64,000 nucleotides of DNA from an uncultured Tenacibaculum sp. (GTDB lineage: Bacteria > Bacteroidota > Bacteroidia > Flavobacteriales > Flavobacteriaceae): contig CAKZVD010000052.1 of assembly GCA_937922085.1 (NCBI GenBank), positions 1-64,000 of the forward strand. The letters are read 5' to 3'. Below are positions 50,815-58,575 of the stretch, in pieces. Both the position numbers and the translations under genes were made by a program. How positions within the stretch are numbered: position 1 is the stretch's first letter; each line of letters opens with the position of its first letter. The notes below the pieces were generated by a model that did not search any database, was not told where the DNA came from, and worked only from the letters and a program-made list of their open reading frames with translations.

Positions 50815-52530
50815 ATGAAAAAATTCATTTCATTTATCCTTATTTGTTTTTCAATAACTCTATTTGGTCAAAAAATAGAGAAAAATTGGAATTTTTCTTC
50901 TATACAAAATACAAAAGGAGAAAAATTAATAGACATTAATAAAGGAGATTATTTTAAACTTAGCAATGGTGTCTTTTCTTACTTCTTAGAAGGCAAAGAC
51001 AGCTTAAAAGCCTCAGGTAATTATATTCACCAGAATAATTTATTAATATTTAATTATACAGAACCAAAAGATACTGTTAGATATTATAATGTTGTGGAAC
51101 TGAAAGATGAAAAACTTTCTTTATCAGAAGGTAATATTAATTATAGTTTTTCATCTAGTAAAAAAACAGTAATAGCTAGAGAAACTCCCAAAGCTGCAAT
51201 AGAACAAACTAAATTAATCGAAAGTCAAGGATTTTCATTAAATAGTTTCGGTAGAGGTGTTTTAGGAATGATTGCATTATTAGTAATTGCTTTTCTATTT
51301 AGTTCTAATAAAAAAGCAATAGATTGGAAAACTGTAGGTTTAGGTTTAGCTTTTCAACTTTTAATTGCTTTTGGAGTATTAAAAGTTCCTTTTATTCAAA
51401 AGATATTTGAAGGTATTGGAAATCTATTTGTTAATGTTTTAGATTTTACAAGAGCTGGAAGTAAATTCCTTTTTGAAGGTTTAGTTGTGGATATGGATAC
51501 TTTTGGTTTTATTTTTGCTTTTCAAGTACTACCTACGATTATATTTTTCTCTGCATTAACTTCATTATTATTCTATTTAGGAGTTATTCAAAAAGTTGTA
51601 AAAGCTTTAGCTTGGACACTTTCTAAAATTTTAAAAATTTCTGGGGCAGAAAGCTTGTCTGTTGCGGGTAATATATTTCTAGGTCAAACAGAGGCTCCTT
51701 TATTAATAAAAGCCTACTTAGAGAAAATGACCAAATCAGAAATATTACTAGTTATGATTGGTGGTATGGCTACTGTAGCTGGTGCAGTTTTAGCTGCATA
51801 TATTGGTTTCTTAGGAGGTGACGATCCTGTTTTACGATTACAATTTGCAAAACACTTACTTGCTGCTTCTGTAATGGCAGCTCCTGGTGCTATTATTATT
51901 TCAAAAATATTATACCCTCAAACTGAAGAAATTAACACTGACGTGAAGGTTTCTTCTGAAAAAATTGGTTCAAACATTTTAGATGCAATTGCTAATGGAA
52001 CTACTGAAGGGTTACAATTAGCAATGAATGTAGGTGCTATGTTACTAGTTTTTGTAGCTTTCATAGCTATGATTAATGGTATTTTAGGATGGGTTGGTGA
52101 CATTACTTCCCTAAATGAATGGATGGCCACAAATACACCTTATGAAAAATTCTCTTTAGAGTCTGTGTTAGGATATATGTTTGCGCCTTTAATGTGGTTA
52201 ATAGGTGTTGCTAGTGAAGACATCGCCTTAATGGGGCAATTATTAGGTATTAAATTAGCAGCTAGTGAATTTGTGGGTTATATACAATTAGCAGAATTAA
52301 AAAACATTGCTAATGCAACACACTTAACTTATAATAAATCTATTATAATGGCTACTTATATGCTTTGTGGTTTTGCTAATTTTGCATCTATTGGTATACA
52401 AATTGGTGGTATTGGTTCTTTGGCTCCTGGACAAAGAAAAACACTATCTAGTTTTGGTATGAAAGCATTAATAGGAGGTACAATTGCTTCATTAATGTCT
52501 GCTACAATTGCAGGAATGATTATAGGATAA
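50815..52530 (+). CDS. CNT-family (NupC) nucleoside transporter with N-terminal secreted domain
   Basis: 571 residues. It opens with a signal peptide (MKKFISFILICFSITLFGQ) and a soluble domain of about 120 residues (IEKNWNFSSIQNTKGEKLIDI, GDYFKLSNGVFSYFLEG), lipocalin-like in pattern, before the transporter proper, which starts near residue 145 (FGRGVLGMIALLVIAFLFS). CNT motifs: GAESLSVAGNIFLGQTEAPLLIKAYL, MATVAGAVLAAYIGFLG, TEGLQLAMNVGAMLLVFVAFIAMING and GFANFASIGIQIGGIG. It imports nucleosides with Na+ or H+. The extracytoplasmic domain is not part of E. coli NupC; it occurs in flavobacterial members and might capture substrate or gate the channel. Confidence 0.88.
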   Translation: MKKFISFILICFSITLFGQKIEKNWNFSSIQNTKGEKLIDINKGDYFKLSNGVFSYFLEGKDSLKASGNYIHQNNLLIFNYTEPKDTVRYYNVVELKDEKLSLSEGNINYSFSSSKKTVIARETPKAAIEQTKLIESQGFSLNSFGRGVLGMIALLVIAFLFSSNKKAIDWKTVGLGLAFQLLIAFGVLKVPFIQKIFEGIGNLFVNVLDFTRAGSKFLFEGLVVDMDTFGFIFAFQVLPTIIFFSALTSLLFYLGVIQKVVKALAWTLSKILKISGAESLSVAGNIFLGQTEAPLLIKAYLEKMTKSEILLVMIGGMATVAGAVLAAYIGFLGGDDPVLRLQFAKHLLAASVMAAPGAIIISKILYPQTEEINTDVKVSSEKIGSNILDAIANGTTEGLQLAMNVGAMLLVFVAFIAMINGILGWVGDITSLNEWMATNTPYEKFSLESVLGYMFAPLMWLIGVASEDIALMGQLLGIKLAASEFVGYIQLAELKNIANATHLTYNKSIIMATYMLCGFANFASIGIQIGGIGSLAPGQRKTLSSFGMKALIGGTIASLMSATIAGMIIG

Positions 52531-52560
52531 ATATAAAATTAACCTCAAAATAATCCCCCC

Positions 52561-52920
52561 ATGGAATCAATAATTATAATTTTGATTGCATTAGCTATTA
52601 TTGCTATATATGATGCTATTGGCTCTATATTATCAAGAAAATTAAACTTTGAATATGTATGGTTAACTTTTGGATCTTTTGTAATCTATGGGTTAATCGC
52701 ATTATATTTAGAAAAATATGATGGACTTATAATTTCTATAATTGGTTCTTTTTTAATTGGAATGTTCGACTCAACTATTGGTCTTTTAATTGCAAAAAAA
52801 CTAAACGCCAATATTCTCGAAAAAGATAAAGAAGCCATTAGCATTACTCCTAAACTAGTAATTTCAATGGGCTCTCTTGCCTCTATAATAGGTATTCTTT
52901 CAATCCTATTATTTTCTTAA
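52561..52920 (+). CDS. small membrane protein with four helices
   Basis: 119 residues with four hydrophobic segments (IIIILIALAIIAIYDAIGSIL, WLTFGSFVIYGLIALYL, LIISIIGSFLIGMFDSTIGLLIA, VISMGSLASIIGILSILLF). I do not recognise a family. It starts 30 bases after the transporter gene and may share its transcript. Confidence 0.7.
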   Translation: MESIIIILIALAIIAIYDAIGSILSRKLNFEYVWLTFGSFVIYGLIALYLEKYDGLIISIIGSFLIGMFDSTIGLLIAKKLNANILEKDKEAISITPKLVISMGSLASIIGILSILLFS

Positions 52921-52995
52921 AAGATTACCTTTCTTTAGAAAAACATAATTTTAAGTCTTTAAAAACGTTCTATTTTTAACACTTAAAAAAATCTA

Positions 52996-53775
52996 ATGCT
53001 AAAGAAAAAAATATTTTTATTCTGTCTTTTTATCTTCATCTCAAAAATTTATTCGCAAACTAAAACAATACATGTTTTTGTAGCTCTTTGCGATAATCAA
53101 TTTCAAGGAATTGTTCCTGTTCCAAAAAAGTTAGGCATTGGAAAAGATCCTCGCAACAATTTATATTGGGGTGCTGCTTATGGTTTAAAATCTTATTTTA
53201 AATACAAAACGAAAGACTGGCAGTTAGTCTCTAAGTTAGATACAAAAAATCCAAACATATTAGAAAGGATATTATTCAAACATAAAAAGAAAGATTTATT
53301 CTTATTAGCAGATGCTTATGATGGAGAACAAATAAAGAAATGTACTGAAAATTTTTTAAAAGCTGTTAATCATCAAAACACAGAAAACCTAGTATTTAAA
53401 TCAAAAAAACTGAAATTTGGTGGAAGTTCAGACTTGGTTTCTTACATAGGTCATGATGGATTAATGGATTTCCAAGTTAATATTAACTATACTAAGAAGA
53501 GTTCTCTAAAAAAAGACGTCATTATCTTAGCTTGTTTTAGTCAAAATTTCTTTTCTAAAGAGTTAAAAAAGGCAAATACAAATCCAATTCTGCTTACTAC
53601 CAATTTGATGGCTCCAGAAGCCTATACTTTAAAAGCCGCTATAGATGGTTGGTCTAACCATGAATCAAAAAAAGAAATTAAAGAAAAAGCTGCTCAAGCT
53701 TATCATAAATATCAAAAATGTGGTATCAGAGGTGCTAGAAAATTATTTACTTATGGGTATAAAACCAAACACTAA
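52996..53775 (+). CDS. secreted protein with possible clan CD cysteine-protease dyad
   Basis: 259 residues with a signal peptide (MLKKKIFLFCLFIFISKIYSQ) and no membrane segment after it. The body is conserved-looking (IHVFVALCDNQFQGIVPVPKKLGIGKDPRNNLYWGAAYGLKSYF). Two segments match the clan CD (caspase/legumain/gingipain) plan: a hydrophobic strand then HDG (LVSYIGHDGLMDF) and a second strand ending in Ala-Cys (KDVIILACFSQNFF), about 45 residues apart. The spacing and order (His before Cys) are right. This is a pattern match only; a role as protease is unproven. It lies 118 bases upstream of the cysteine-rich peptide cluster and has the same direction. Confidence 0.6.
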   Translation: MLKKKIFLFCLFIFISKIYSQTKTIHVFVALCDNQFQGIVPVPKKLGIGKDPRNNLYWGAAYGLKSYFKYKTKDWQLVSKLDTKNPNILERILFKHKKKDLFLLADAYDGEQIKKCTENFLKAVNHQNTENLVFKSKKLKFGGSSDLVSYIGHDGLMDFQVNINYTKKSSLKKDVIILACFSQNFFSKELKKANTNPILLTTNLMAPEAYTLKAAIDGWSNHESKKEIKEKAAQAYHKYQKCGIRGARKLFTYGYKTKH

Positions 53776-53893
53776 TTCTTAATAACACTGTAATTTTCAT
53801 CCAAAAATATGAAGTTTGTATTTTTAGAGTTGTTTTTTTGAATTATTTGCGTTTTTTACATATATTTACAACAACCTCTTAATCAAACAACTA

Positions 53894-54070
53894 ATGAAAA
53901 ATCTTTCAAACTTAGAAGGAGTCATAATTCTATCAAAAAAACAGCTAATTAAAATCAATGGAACTAATCGTTATTGTTCTAACGGATTGTGCTGCATAAC
54001 TACCTCTAGTGGTCACGAACTCTGTGAAGCAGGTCATTGCTATGGTTACTATAGTTGTACTTGGCTTTAA
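53894..54070 (+). CDS. leader-containing Cys-rich peptide 1 (58 aa)
   Basis: 58 codons. Residues 1-24 form the leader (MKNLSNLEGVIILSKKQLIKINGT), a divergent member of the set, with the processing-site-like NGT where others have NGS. The core has six Cys at 28, 33, 34, 44, 49 and 55, giving C-x4-CC-x9-C-x4-C-x5-C. The core is rich in Ser, Gly, Tyr and His. A gene this short is supported by the shared leader and Cys pattern with the next three. Probably exported with leader cleavage at the NG site by a C39-type peptidase and folded by disulfides; inferred. Function may be a bacteriocin, toxin or signal. Confidence 0.75.
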   Translation: MKNLSNLEGVIILSKKQLIKINGTNRYCSNGLCCITTSSGHELCEAGHCYGYYSCTWL

Positions 54071-54159
54071 GTTTAAAATACTTTTGAAAAAAAATTAAAC
54101 TTCAATTACTTTATAAACCTTTATTTCCTATACATACTATAATTCATTATAAAATTTAT

Positions 54160-54177
54160 AATGTGATTTTTCACATT
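54160..54177. promoter_or_regulatory. dyad before peptide gene 2
   Basis: AATGTGA and TCACATT are separated by four T, 41 bases before the peptide 2 ATG. It resembles a CRP/FNR-type half-site pair with a spacer two bases too short; it may be an operator or simply a small hairpin. Confidence 0.3.
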
Positions 54178-54217
54178 TAACTTTAATTATCAACCTTATA
54201 AAAATTAAAATAAGATT

Positions 54218-54406
54218 ATGAGTAAAATTTCAAACTTAAAAGGTGTTAAAATCCTATCTAAAAAAGAACAAAATGAAATTAATGGATCTATGTTTAATAG
54301 ACCATATTGTAAAGGTAACAATCAATGCTGTATAGATACTCCTAATGGACTTTCTATTTGCGATTATGGATATTGCTTTAGTAATGGTTACTGTGCTTGG
54401 GCATAA
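54218..54406 (+). CDS. leader-containing Cys-rich peptide 2 (62 aa)
   Basis: 62 codons. The leader [18 protein letters not shown] plus NEINGS ends in a double-glycine-like NGS. The core (from residue 25) has Cys at 31, 37, 38, 48, 53 and 59: C-x5-CC-x9-C-x4-C-x5-C, and ends in CAWA. The leader style (MxxLxxLKGxxxLSKKEQxxINGS) is that of Bacteroidota bacteriocin-like precursors exported by C39-peptidase transporters. The core resembles a small disulfide-rich protein. No transporter, modification enzyme or immunity gene can be recognised alongside. Confidence 0.85.
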   Translation: MSKISNLKGVKILSKKEQNEINGSMFNRPYCKGNNQCCIDTPNGLSICDYGYCFSNGYCAWA

Positions 54407-54442
54407 CAAATTTATTTAATCAACCATAAATAGTTTTCAAAC

Positions 54443-54622
54443 ATGAAAAAAATATCAAACTTAAAAGGTTTCAAGGTTTTATCTAAAAAAGAACAAAACG
54501 AAATTAATGGTTCCAATAGCATAAGACCATTTTGTAGAGGTAGCAGATGTTACATTTCACTCCCTAACGGAGTAGATGCTTTTGTTGGTTTCTGTCGTTT
54601 TGGTAATTGTATTTACGCTTAA
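54443..54622 (+). CDS. leader-containing Cys-rich peptide 3 (59 aa), four Cys
   Basis: 59 codons. The leader [18 protein letters not shown] plus NEINGS is nearly the same as in peptides 2 and 4. The core has only four Cys (31, 36, 51 and 56) and is otherwise alignable with 2 and 4: RPFCRGSRCYISLPNG and FCRFGNCIYA. The two missing Cys are those aligned with 38 and 48 of its neighbours, so one pair was lost together. The start lies 36 bases after the stop of peptide 2; the gene is short and easy to overlook. Confidence 0.85.
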   Translation: MKKISNLKGFKVLSKKEQNEINGSNSIRPFCRGSRCYISLPNGVDAFVGFCRFGNCIYA

Positions 54623-54652
54623 AAAATTAATCAACCTTAAATAAAATCAATC

Positions 54653-54838
54653 ATGAAGAAAATATCAAACTTAAAAGGTATTAAAATTTTATCTAAAAAA
54701 GAGCAAAATGAAATTAACGGGTCAATGTTTAGTAGACCTTATTGTAAAGGCAATAACCAATGTTGTGTAGATACTCCTAGTGGGTTTACATTCTGTGATT
54801 ATGGTTATTGTGTTAGAGGTGGTTGCATTTGGGCTTAG
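54653..54838 (+). CDS. leader-containing Cys-rich peptide 4 (61 aa)
   Basis: 61 codons. Leader [18 protein letters not shown] plus NEINGS; core with six Cys at 31, 37, 38, 48, 53 and 58, closing with CIWA. Very close to peptide 2 ([17 protein letters not shown] against [17 protein letters not shown]), so a recent duplication. It starts 30 bases after peptide 3 and is followed by the terminator at 54876, which ends the cluster before thyA. Confidence 0.85.
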   Translation: MKKISNLKGIKILSKKEQNEINGSMFSRPYCKGNNQCCVDTPSGFTFCDYGYCVRGGCIWA

Positions 54839-54875
54839 GTTACAAATAGTTAATAACTTCATAAAAACAAATTAT

Positions 54876-54908
54876 AAAGCATCAACATTTTTTGTTGATG
54901 CTTTTTTA
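54876..54908 (+). terminator. terminator of the Cys-rich peptide cluster
   Basis: AAAGCATCAACA (54876-54887) and TGTTGATGCTTT pair around TTTTT, followed by a T run. It lies 37 bases after peptide 4 and 30 before thyA. Confidence 0.85.
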
Positions 54909-54938
54909 TTTTTACAGTCTAAAATAAATGAGGATAAC

Positions 54939-55763
54939 ATGAAGCAGTATTTAGATTTAGTAACACATGTTCTAGAAAATGGAAATGAAAAAGGAGATAG
55001 AACTGGTACAGGTACTAGAAGTGTTTTTGGTCATCAAATGCGTTTTGATTTAAGTGAAGGGTTTCCAATGGTTACTACTAAAAAATTGCATTTAAAATCT
55101 ATAATTCATGAGTTACTTTGGTTCATAAAAGGAGATACAAACATTAAATATTTACAAGAAAATGGTGTTCGTATTTGGAATGATTGGGCAGATGAAAATG
55201 GTGACTTAGGACCTGTATATGGTCATCAATGGAGGAACTGGAATAGTGATGAAATTGATCAACTAAAAGATGTTATTGAAACTCTAAAAAAGAATCCTAA
55301 CAGTCGAAGAATGATCGTTTCTGCATGGAATCCTAGTGTTTTACCAGATACCTCTATTTCTTTTTCAGAGAATGTAGCGAATGGTAAAGCGGCTTTACCT
55401 CCATGTCACGCTTTTTTCCAATTTTATGTAGCAGACGGGAAATTATCTTGTCAATTATACCAACGTAGTGCTGATATTTTTTTAGGAGTTCCTTTTAATA
55501 TTGCAAGTTATGCTTTATTAACGATGATGATTGCACAAGTTTGCGGTTATGAAGCTGGGGAGTTTATTCACACATTTGGAGATGCTCATATTTATAACAA
55601 TCACTTAGATCAATTAAAATTACAATTATCCAGAGAAACAAGGAGTTTACCAAAAATGAAAATGAATACTTCTATAAAAAATATTGAAGATTTTACTTTT
55701 GAAGATTTTGAATTAATAGATTATAATCCGCATCCACATATTAAAGGAACTGTTGCCATCTAG
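54939..55763 (+). CDS. thyA: thymidylate synthase
   Basis: 274 residues from the ATG at 54939 ([38 protein letters not shown]). Family motifs: [48 protein letters not shown] (catalytic Cys near 156), [24 protein letters not shown] and [12 protein letters not shown]. It makes dTMP from dUMP with methylene-tetrahydrofolate. An upstream in-frame ATG lies within the peptide 4 gene and the terminator and is not used. folA, which recycles the dihydrofolate it produces, is 0.3 kb downstream. Confidence 0.96.
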   Translation: MKQYLDLVTHVLENGNEKGDRTGTGTRSVFGHQMRFDLSEGFPMVTTKKLHLKSIIHELLWFIKGDTNIKYLQENGVRIWNDWADENGDLGPVYGHQWRNWNSDEIDQLKDVIETLKKNPNSRRMIVSAWNPSVLPDTSISFSENVANGKAALPPCHAFFQFYVADGKLSCQLYQRSADIFLGVPFNIASYALLTMMIAQVCGYEAGEFIHTFGDAHIYNNHLDQLKLQLSRETRSLPKMKMNTSIKNIEDFTFEDFELIDYNPHPHIKGTVAI

Positions 55764-55848
55764 TTTTTTAACGTTCTTTTATCTCTTTTTTACTTTTAAA
55801 GTTCTAAAATCTGATTAAATTAGTATCCAAAATCACTAAATAAAAAAA

Positions 55849-56034
55849 ATGATTTCAGAAATTGATACTATAAAAGAGGACATATATGATATTGTAGCAG
55901 AGATTGATGATGAAAATGTTTTAATCGCTGTAAAAACTATTATAGAAAATATTCGTTCTAATGCCCTGAATGAAGTTACAACAGATAAAAGAGATTTAAC
56001 TGGCTACATAAAAGAATGGGTGAAAAACATGTAA
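55849..56034 (+). CDS. small acidic protein between thyA and folA
   Basis: 61 residues, acidic and helical (MISEIDTIKEDIYDIVAEIDDENVLIAVKTIIENI, then DKRDLTGYIKEWVKNM). It resembles the short helical partner proteins seen in toxin-antitoxin pairs, but no toxin gene is adjacent. The frame is well kept and in line with its neighbours. It sits 85 bases after thyA and 22 bases before folA. No known family is recognised. Confidence 0.55.
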   Translation: MISEIDTIKEDIYDIVAEIDDENVLIAVKTIIENIRSNALNEVTTDKRDLTGYIKEWVKNM

Positions 56035-56056
56035 TTTTCACTAACAATTTATTTTT

Positions 56057-56548
56057 ATGATTACAATTATTGCTGCTATTGGGCAGAACAATGAACTAGG
56101 AAAAAACAATGATTTAATTTGGCATTTACCAGCTGATTTAAAACGTTTTAAAAAAGTGACCACTGGACACCATATTTTAATGGGTCGAAATACTTTTGAA
56201 AGTATTGGAAAGCCACTTCCTAACAGAACAACAATTATCATTACTAGAAATGACAATTATTTTAAAGATGGTTGTTTAATTGCTAGTAGCATAGAAAATG
56301 CTTTAGAATTAGCAAATAATGAAGATGCTATATTTATTATAGGGGGAGCTCAAATTTACAAACAAACCATGTCTTTAAATTTAGCTGACAGACTAGATAT
56401 TACTATTGTACACGCCTCATTTGATGCTGATGTATTTTTTCCTGAAATAGATCCTAATCTATGGATTGAAGTTTCTAGAGAGAATTTTAAAGCGGATGAA
56501 AAAAATAAATTTGATTATAGTTTCGTTTCTTATGAAAGAAAGAAATGA
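56057..56548 (+). CDS. folA: dihydrofolate reductase
   Basis: 163 residues. ITIIAAIGQNNELGKNNDLIWHLPADLKRFKKVTTGHHILMGRNTFESIGKPLPNRTTIIITR shows the substrate site (Trp22, Asp27-type acid in LPADLKRFK) and the NADPH loop; later IFIIGGAQIYKQTM and LDITIVHASFDADVFFPEID complete the family pattern. It reduces dihydrofolate with NADPH. The 3' end overlaps the next gene by four bases (ATGA), so translation is coupled. Confidence 0.95.
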   Translation: MITIIAAIGQNNELGKNNDLIWHLPADLKRFKKVTTGHHILMGRNTFESIGKPLPNRTTIIITRNDNYFKDGCLIASSIENALELANNEDAIFIIGGAQIYKQTMSLNLADRLDITIVHASFDADVFFPEIDPNLWIEVSRENFKADEKNKFDYSFVSYERKK

Positions 56549-57006
56549 TTTTTTTAGATATACATTTTCTTAATACAACACAAAAAAAAGCATTAAGAAT
56601 TCTTTGGAATAATGAATATCCTGAAATAATTAAACACGATACTCTTAAAGATTTTGAAGGGTATATCAATTCTTTAAAAAATGTAAATCATACAATTGTA
56701 ACTAAAAACAATCTAATTATTGGTTGGTATGCAGATTTTATTCGAAATGATGAGCGCTGGTTTTTAATGATTTTAGACACTAAATTTCAGGGTAAAGGTA
56801 TAGGTAGAGAAGTTTTAGAAAAAGCTAAAAAAAAATACTCTCTTTTAAATGGGTGGGTAGTAATTTCAAACACTTATTTAAAAACTAATAATCAACCCTA
56901 TCAATCTCCAATAAAATTTTATAAAAAATTAGGCTTTACTATTATTGAAAACATCACTCTGAATTCAACTAGTATTAAAGCTATAAAAATTCAATTTACT
57001 CGTTAA
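56545..57006 (+). CDS. GNAT-type acetyltransferase
   Basis: 153 residues. The acetyl-CoA loop is DTKFQGKGIGREVLEKAKKKY (QGKGIG motif), preceded by the beta-strand WFLMILD and followed by PIKFYKKLGFTIIENIT, the standard end of GNAT folds. The N-terminus (FLDIHFLNTTQKKALRILWNNEYPEI) is that of a small flavobacterial subgroup. Substrate unknown. It overlaps folA by four bases and lies two bases ahead of gldA. Confidence 0.82.
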   Translation: MIFLDIHFLNTTQKKALRILWNNEYPEIIKHDTLKDFEGYINSLKNVNHTIVTKNNLIIGWYADFIRNDERWFLMILDTKFQGKGIGREVLEKAKKKYSLLNGWVVISNTYLKTNNQPYQSPIKFYKKLGFTIIENITLNSTSIKAIKIQFTR

Positions 57007-57008
57007 TT

Positions 57009-57908
57009 ATGTCTATTCAACTTAATTCAGTTACCAAAATATACGGAAATCAGAAAGCAATAAACACCATTTCTTTTTCAGCAAAAAAAGGCGAAATTGT
57101 TGGTTTTTTAGGTCCAAATGGTGCTGGAAAATCTACTACAATGAAAATTTTAACTGGTTTTATCAAACCTAATGAAGGTACAGTTTTAGTAGATGATATT
57201 AACGTAGTTAATAATCCTATTGATGCACAAAAAAGAATAGGCTATTTACCTGAACATAACCCATTATACACAGACATGTATGTAAAAGAATATCTTCAAT
57301 TTCATGCTGATATTCATAATATAAAAACAATTAACATTAACGATGTTATTTCTAAAGTTGGGTTAGGTAAAGAGGCTCATAAAAAAATAAACCAACTTTC
57401 TAAAGGTTACAGGCAACGAGTTGGACTAGCTGCAGCTATTTTACACGATCCAAGTATTTTAATTCTAGATGAACCCACTACTGGTTTAGATCCTAATCAA
57501 TTAGTTGAAATCAGAAATTTAATCAAAGATTTAGGTAAAAACAAAACAGTTCTTTTTTCTACACACATTATGCAAGAAGTAGAAGCTGTATGCAACCGAG
57601 TTATTATTATTAACAATGGCGAGATTGTCATTGACAAACAATTAAATGAATTAAAAGAAAACAACGAACAAATTATTACTATTGCTTTTGATTACAAAAT
57701 AGAAGAACAGTTTTTACAACGATTACCTAATGTAACTAACATTAAAAACAATTTTGACAACTCTTGGACGCTTACTTTTACTTCTGAAGAAGATATGCGT
57801 CCTAAATTATTTGATTTTGCTCAAGAACATGAATTAAAAATTCTTGAATTAAATTCTGAAAACAAAAACTTAGAAAGCTTATTTAGAGAACTAACCTCAA
57901 GTAAATAA
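57009..57908 (+). CDS. gldA: ABC transporter ATPase, gliding motility GldA type
   Basis: 299 residues, the length of GldA. Walker A GPNGAGKST (35-43), Q-loop YLPEHNPLY, ABC signature LSKGYRQRVGLAAAI, Walker B ILILDEPTTGLDP and switch His in STHIMQEVEAVC. The opening (SIQLNSVTKIYGNQKAINTISFSAKKGEIVGF) is close to GldA of Flavobacterium johnsoniae, which pairs with GldF and GldG in gliding motility. gldF and gldG are not in the window. The family name is by likeness of sequence and organism; another ABC-2 export ATPase is possible. Confidence 0.82.
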   Translation: MSIQLNSVTKIYGNQKAINTISFSAKKGEIVGFLGPNGAGKSTTMKILTGFIKPNEGTVLVDDINVVNNPIDAQKRIGYLPEHNPLYTDMYVKEYLQFHADIHNIKTININDVISKVGLGKEAHKKINQLSKGYRQRVGLAAAILHDPSILILDEPTTGLDPNQLVEIRNLIKDLGKNKTVLFSTHIMQEVEAVCNRVIIINNGEIVIDKQLNELKENNEQIITIAFDYKIEEQFLQRLPNVTNIKNNFDNSWTLTFTSEEDMRPKLFDFAQEHELKILELNSENKNLESLFRELTSSK

Positions 57909-57912
57909 TTTT

Positions 57913-58572
57913 TTACCTTACTATTTGTTTTATTAGATAACTATAAGCCTCTAGAAGAGAAGAAAAAACCATGACGCTTCCTGCCTTTCTCATTTCATCT
58001 TCAGAGTTTTTAGCTAAAATACCTATAGGAATCATTCCTGCTAATTTTGCAGCCGTTGTCCCCGTTAAACTATCTTCAAAAACCCATATACTTTCAAATT
58101 CCTTTTCTGTAAAACTTAATGCTTTAGCCAATGTTATATATGCTTCTGGAGCTGGTTTTGGTTTTATATAATCTTCTAATCCAAAAACTGTTGTGAAATT
58201 TAATTTTAAACGCTCAATACTATTTTTTAAAAATAATTTTGTTGCATTACTTGCCACTCCATACGGTATCTTTTTATTTATTAAAAAACTAGTAATCTCT
58301 GTAACTCCTGGTAATAATTGAGGCGTTTTAAAATACAGATCTAAATGTTTATCTTTTAATAAAAATAACTCTTCAGAACGATTACTCTCCCCTATTACAC
58401 TGCAAAAATATTTTGCTATTTTTTTAGGTGACTCCCCTACATGACTCTTAGGGTAAGGAGCTATTTCTTTATTAAATAATTCTTTAAAAGCAGAAGACCA
58501 TGCCGAGTAATGACTTTCAAAACTATCTACTACTACACCATCAAAATCAAATAAAATTCCTTTAGGTAACAT
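57913..58572 (-). CDS. HAD-superfamily phosphatase (beta-phosphoglucomutase-like)
   Basis: 219 residues. Motif I FDFDGVVVDSFESH, a helical cap, motif II GVASNATKLFLK, the Lys in KPKPAPEAY and motif III VFEDSLTGTTAAKLAGM. Subclass I of HAD with the layout of phosphoglycolate phosphatase/beta-phosphoglucomutase. The substrate is probably a sugar phosphate. It starts three bases after the lactone oxidase gene in the same operon, which suggests a joint role in sugar metabolism. Confidence 0.88.
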   Translation of the reverse strand: MLPKGILFDFDGVVVDSFESHYSAWSSAFKELFNKEIAPYPKSHVGESPKKIAKYFCSVIGESNRSEELFLLKDKHLDLYFKTPQLLPGVTEITSFLINKKIPYGVASNATKLFLKNSIERLKLNFTTVFGLEDYIKPKPAPEAYITLAKALSFTEKEFESIWVFEDSLTGTTAAKLAGMIPIGILAKNSEDEMRKAGSVMVFSSLLEAYSYLIKQIVR

Positions 58573-58575
58573 TTA

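Noticed and set aside
53894..54838. Hevein-type or ICK (knottin) identity of the Cys-rich cores
   Set aside because: The adjacent CC is the second and third Cys here, whereas it is third and fourth in hevein and typical knottins; the spacing does not match, so no named fold is claimed.
54780..54938. N-terminal extension of thymidylate synthase from an upstream ATG
   Set aside because: It would overlap peptide gene 4 in another frame and run through a strong terminator; family members begin at the ATG at 54939.
55849..56034. Antitoxin of a toxin-antitoxin pair
   Set aside because: The composition is compatible, but no toxin gene lies next to it; the neighbours are thyA and folA.
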